This document shows positions 5,796 through 6,111 of a DNA stretch of 6,111 nucleotides, piece by piece. The position numbers were made by a program, and so were the translations under genes. Position 1 is the first letter of the stretch, and every line of letters begins with the position of its first letter. Source of the stretch: Gallionella sp. (lineage in GTDB: Bacteria > Pseudomonadota > Gammaproteobacteria > Burkholderiales > Gallionellaceae). Below the pieces are notes generated by a model, which worked only from the letters and a program-made list of their open reading frames with translations, was not told the DNA's origin and ran no database searches. Location of the stretch: positions 1 through 6,111 of the forward strand of contig SCPW01000007.1 in assembly GCA_004298605.1 (NCBI GenBank), in the 5' to 3' direction.

Positions 5796-6111
5796 TCAGC
5801 CCAGTTGCGCCGCCTGCATGGCGAGCTCATTGACCTGATTGCAGATATCCTCGACATCCGCCAGGTCGATGCCCAGTTCTTCCCACTCATAATCCTGAAT
5901 TTCATCGCCGGTATGCTCGGCAATACCGAAATCCGGCAGGATTTTTTCGGACAGGTTGAGCAGGCGCACCAGAGGATTGCTGGCCGCGACTTCTTCGACG
6001 TAAGGGGGGTGGTGGTAGCCCAGCACGGTAATAATTTCCGCCGGCAGATTCCAGTGTCTCGCAAGTTGGGCGCCGATAAAACAATGCGTGATCCCCAAGG
6101 TTTCCAGTTCG
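5796..6111 (-). CDS. HDOD-domain protein, C-terminal part only
   Basis: The last 104 residues and stop codon of a larger protein are visible; its beginning lies right of the window. The reading frame is open to the edge and enters with ELETLGITHCFIGAQLA, followed by HWNLPAEI and LGYHHPP. This is the typical C-terminal half of an HDOD domain, an HD-phosphohydrolase-like fold found in bacterial signalling proteins. A TTG at 6098 is internal to this motif and is not a start. The tail after the domain is acidic (about YEWEELGIDLADVEDI), with a final helix ending AAQLG. HDOD proteins occur alone or joined to EAL, GGDEF or receiver domains, and which applies here cannot be seen. The stop lies 30 bp from the stop of the convergent CZB gene. 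Confidence 0.85.
   Translation of the reverse strand, partial: ELETLGITHCFIGAQLARHWNLPAEIITVLGYHHPPYVEEVAASNPLVRLLNLSEKILPDFGIAEHTGDEIQDYEWEELGIDLADVEDICNQVNELAMQAAQLG

Noticed and set aside
5779..5796. Hairpin between the convergent CZB and HDOD genes as a terminator
   Set aside because: CCGG-TACA-CCGG with wobble extensions is short and has no T-run on either side, so rho-independent termination is not supported.
6096..6098. TTG at 6098 as the start of the HDOD protein
   Set aside because: The frame stays open to the window edge and the codons before it continue the conserved HDOD motif (E-x-x-x-LG-x-TH).

Overview
The window is a compact, GC-rich bacterial chromosome segment that looks betaproteobacterial. 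This is inferred from the gene families, the GC-rich codon use and the gene order (PBP5-type carboxypeptidase beside a D-amino acid transaminase; yqgE-ruvX-pyrB-pyrC). A member of the Nitrosomonadales/Gallionella-like lineages is plausible, but the sequence alone does not prove it. No mobile element, tRNA, rRNA or CRISPR array is visible.

Six of the eight genes lie on the minus strand, so they read from right to left. From 5107 down to 3106 is a two-gene cell-wall unit: a secreted D-Ala-D-Ala carboxypeptidase, then 10 bp later a D-amino acid aminotransferase. A 156-bp spacer (2950-3105) follows. It holds a palindromic, repeat-like stretch and a well-formed promoter for the next unit. From 2949 down past the left edge runs yqgE, ruvX, pyrB and a pyrC-like gene, with every junction overlapping by 1 or 4 bases, so this is almost certainly one translationally coupled operon. 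Its last gene, cut by the left edge, is the non-catalytic dihydroorotase homologue (PyrC') that in Pseudomonas builds the aspartate transcarbamoylase holoenzyme. All six metal-ligand positions are substituted here. The usual regulator gene pyrR is absent between ruvX and pyrB.

To the right, a 232-bp divergent control region (5108-5339) separates the carboxypeptidase from a plus-strand gene for a small stand-alone CZB (zinc-binding chemoreceptor-type) domain protein. Its zinc ligands have, as I recall it, the same spacing as in E. coli DgcZ. A convergent HDOD-domain protein gene, cut by the right edge, ends 30 bp from it. These two are signalling-type genes and have no clear link to the housekeeping genes.

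Most of the window is ordinary housekeeping content. The points that repay a second look are the fully degenerate PyrC', the missing pyrR, a predicted leaderless promoter with an embedded palindrome ahead of yqgE, and the isolated CZB protein with its repeat-rich promoter. I see no clear sign of a wholly new system.
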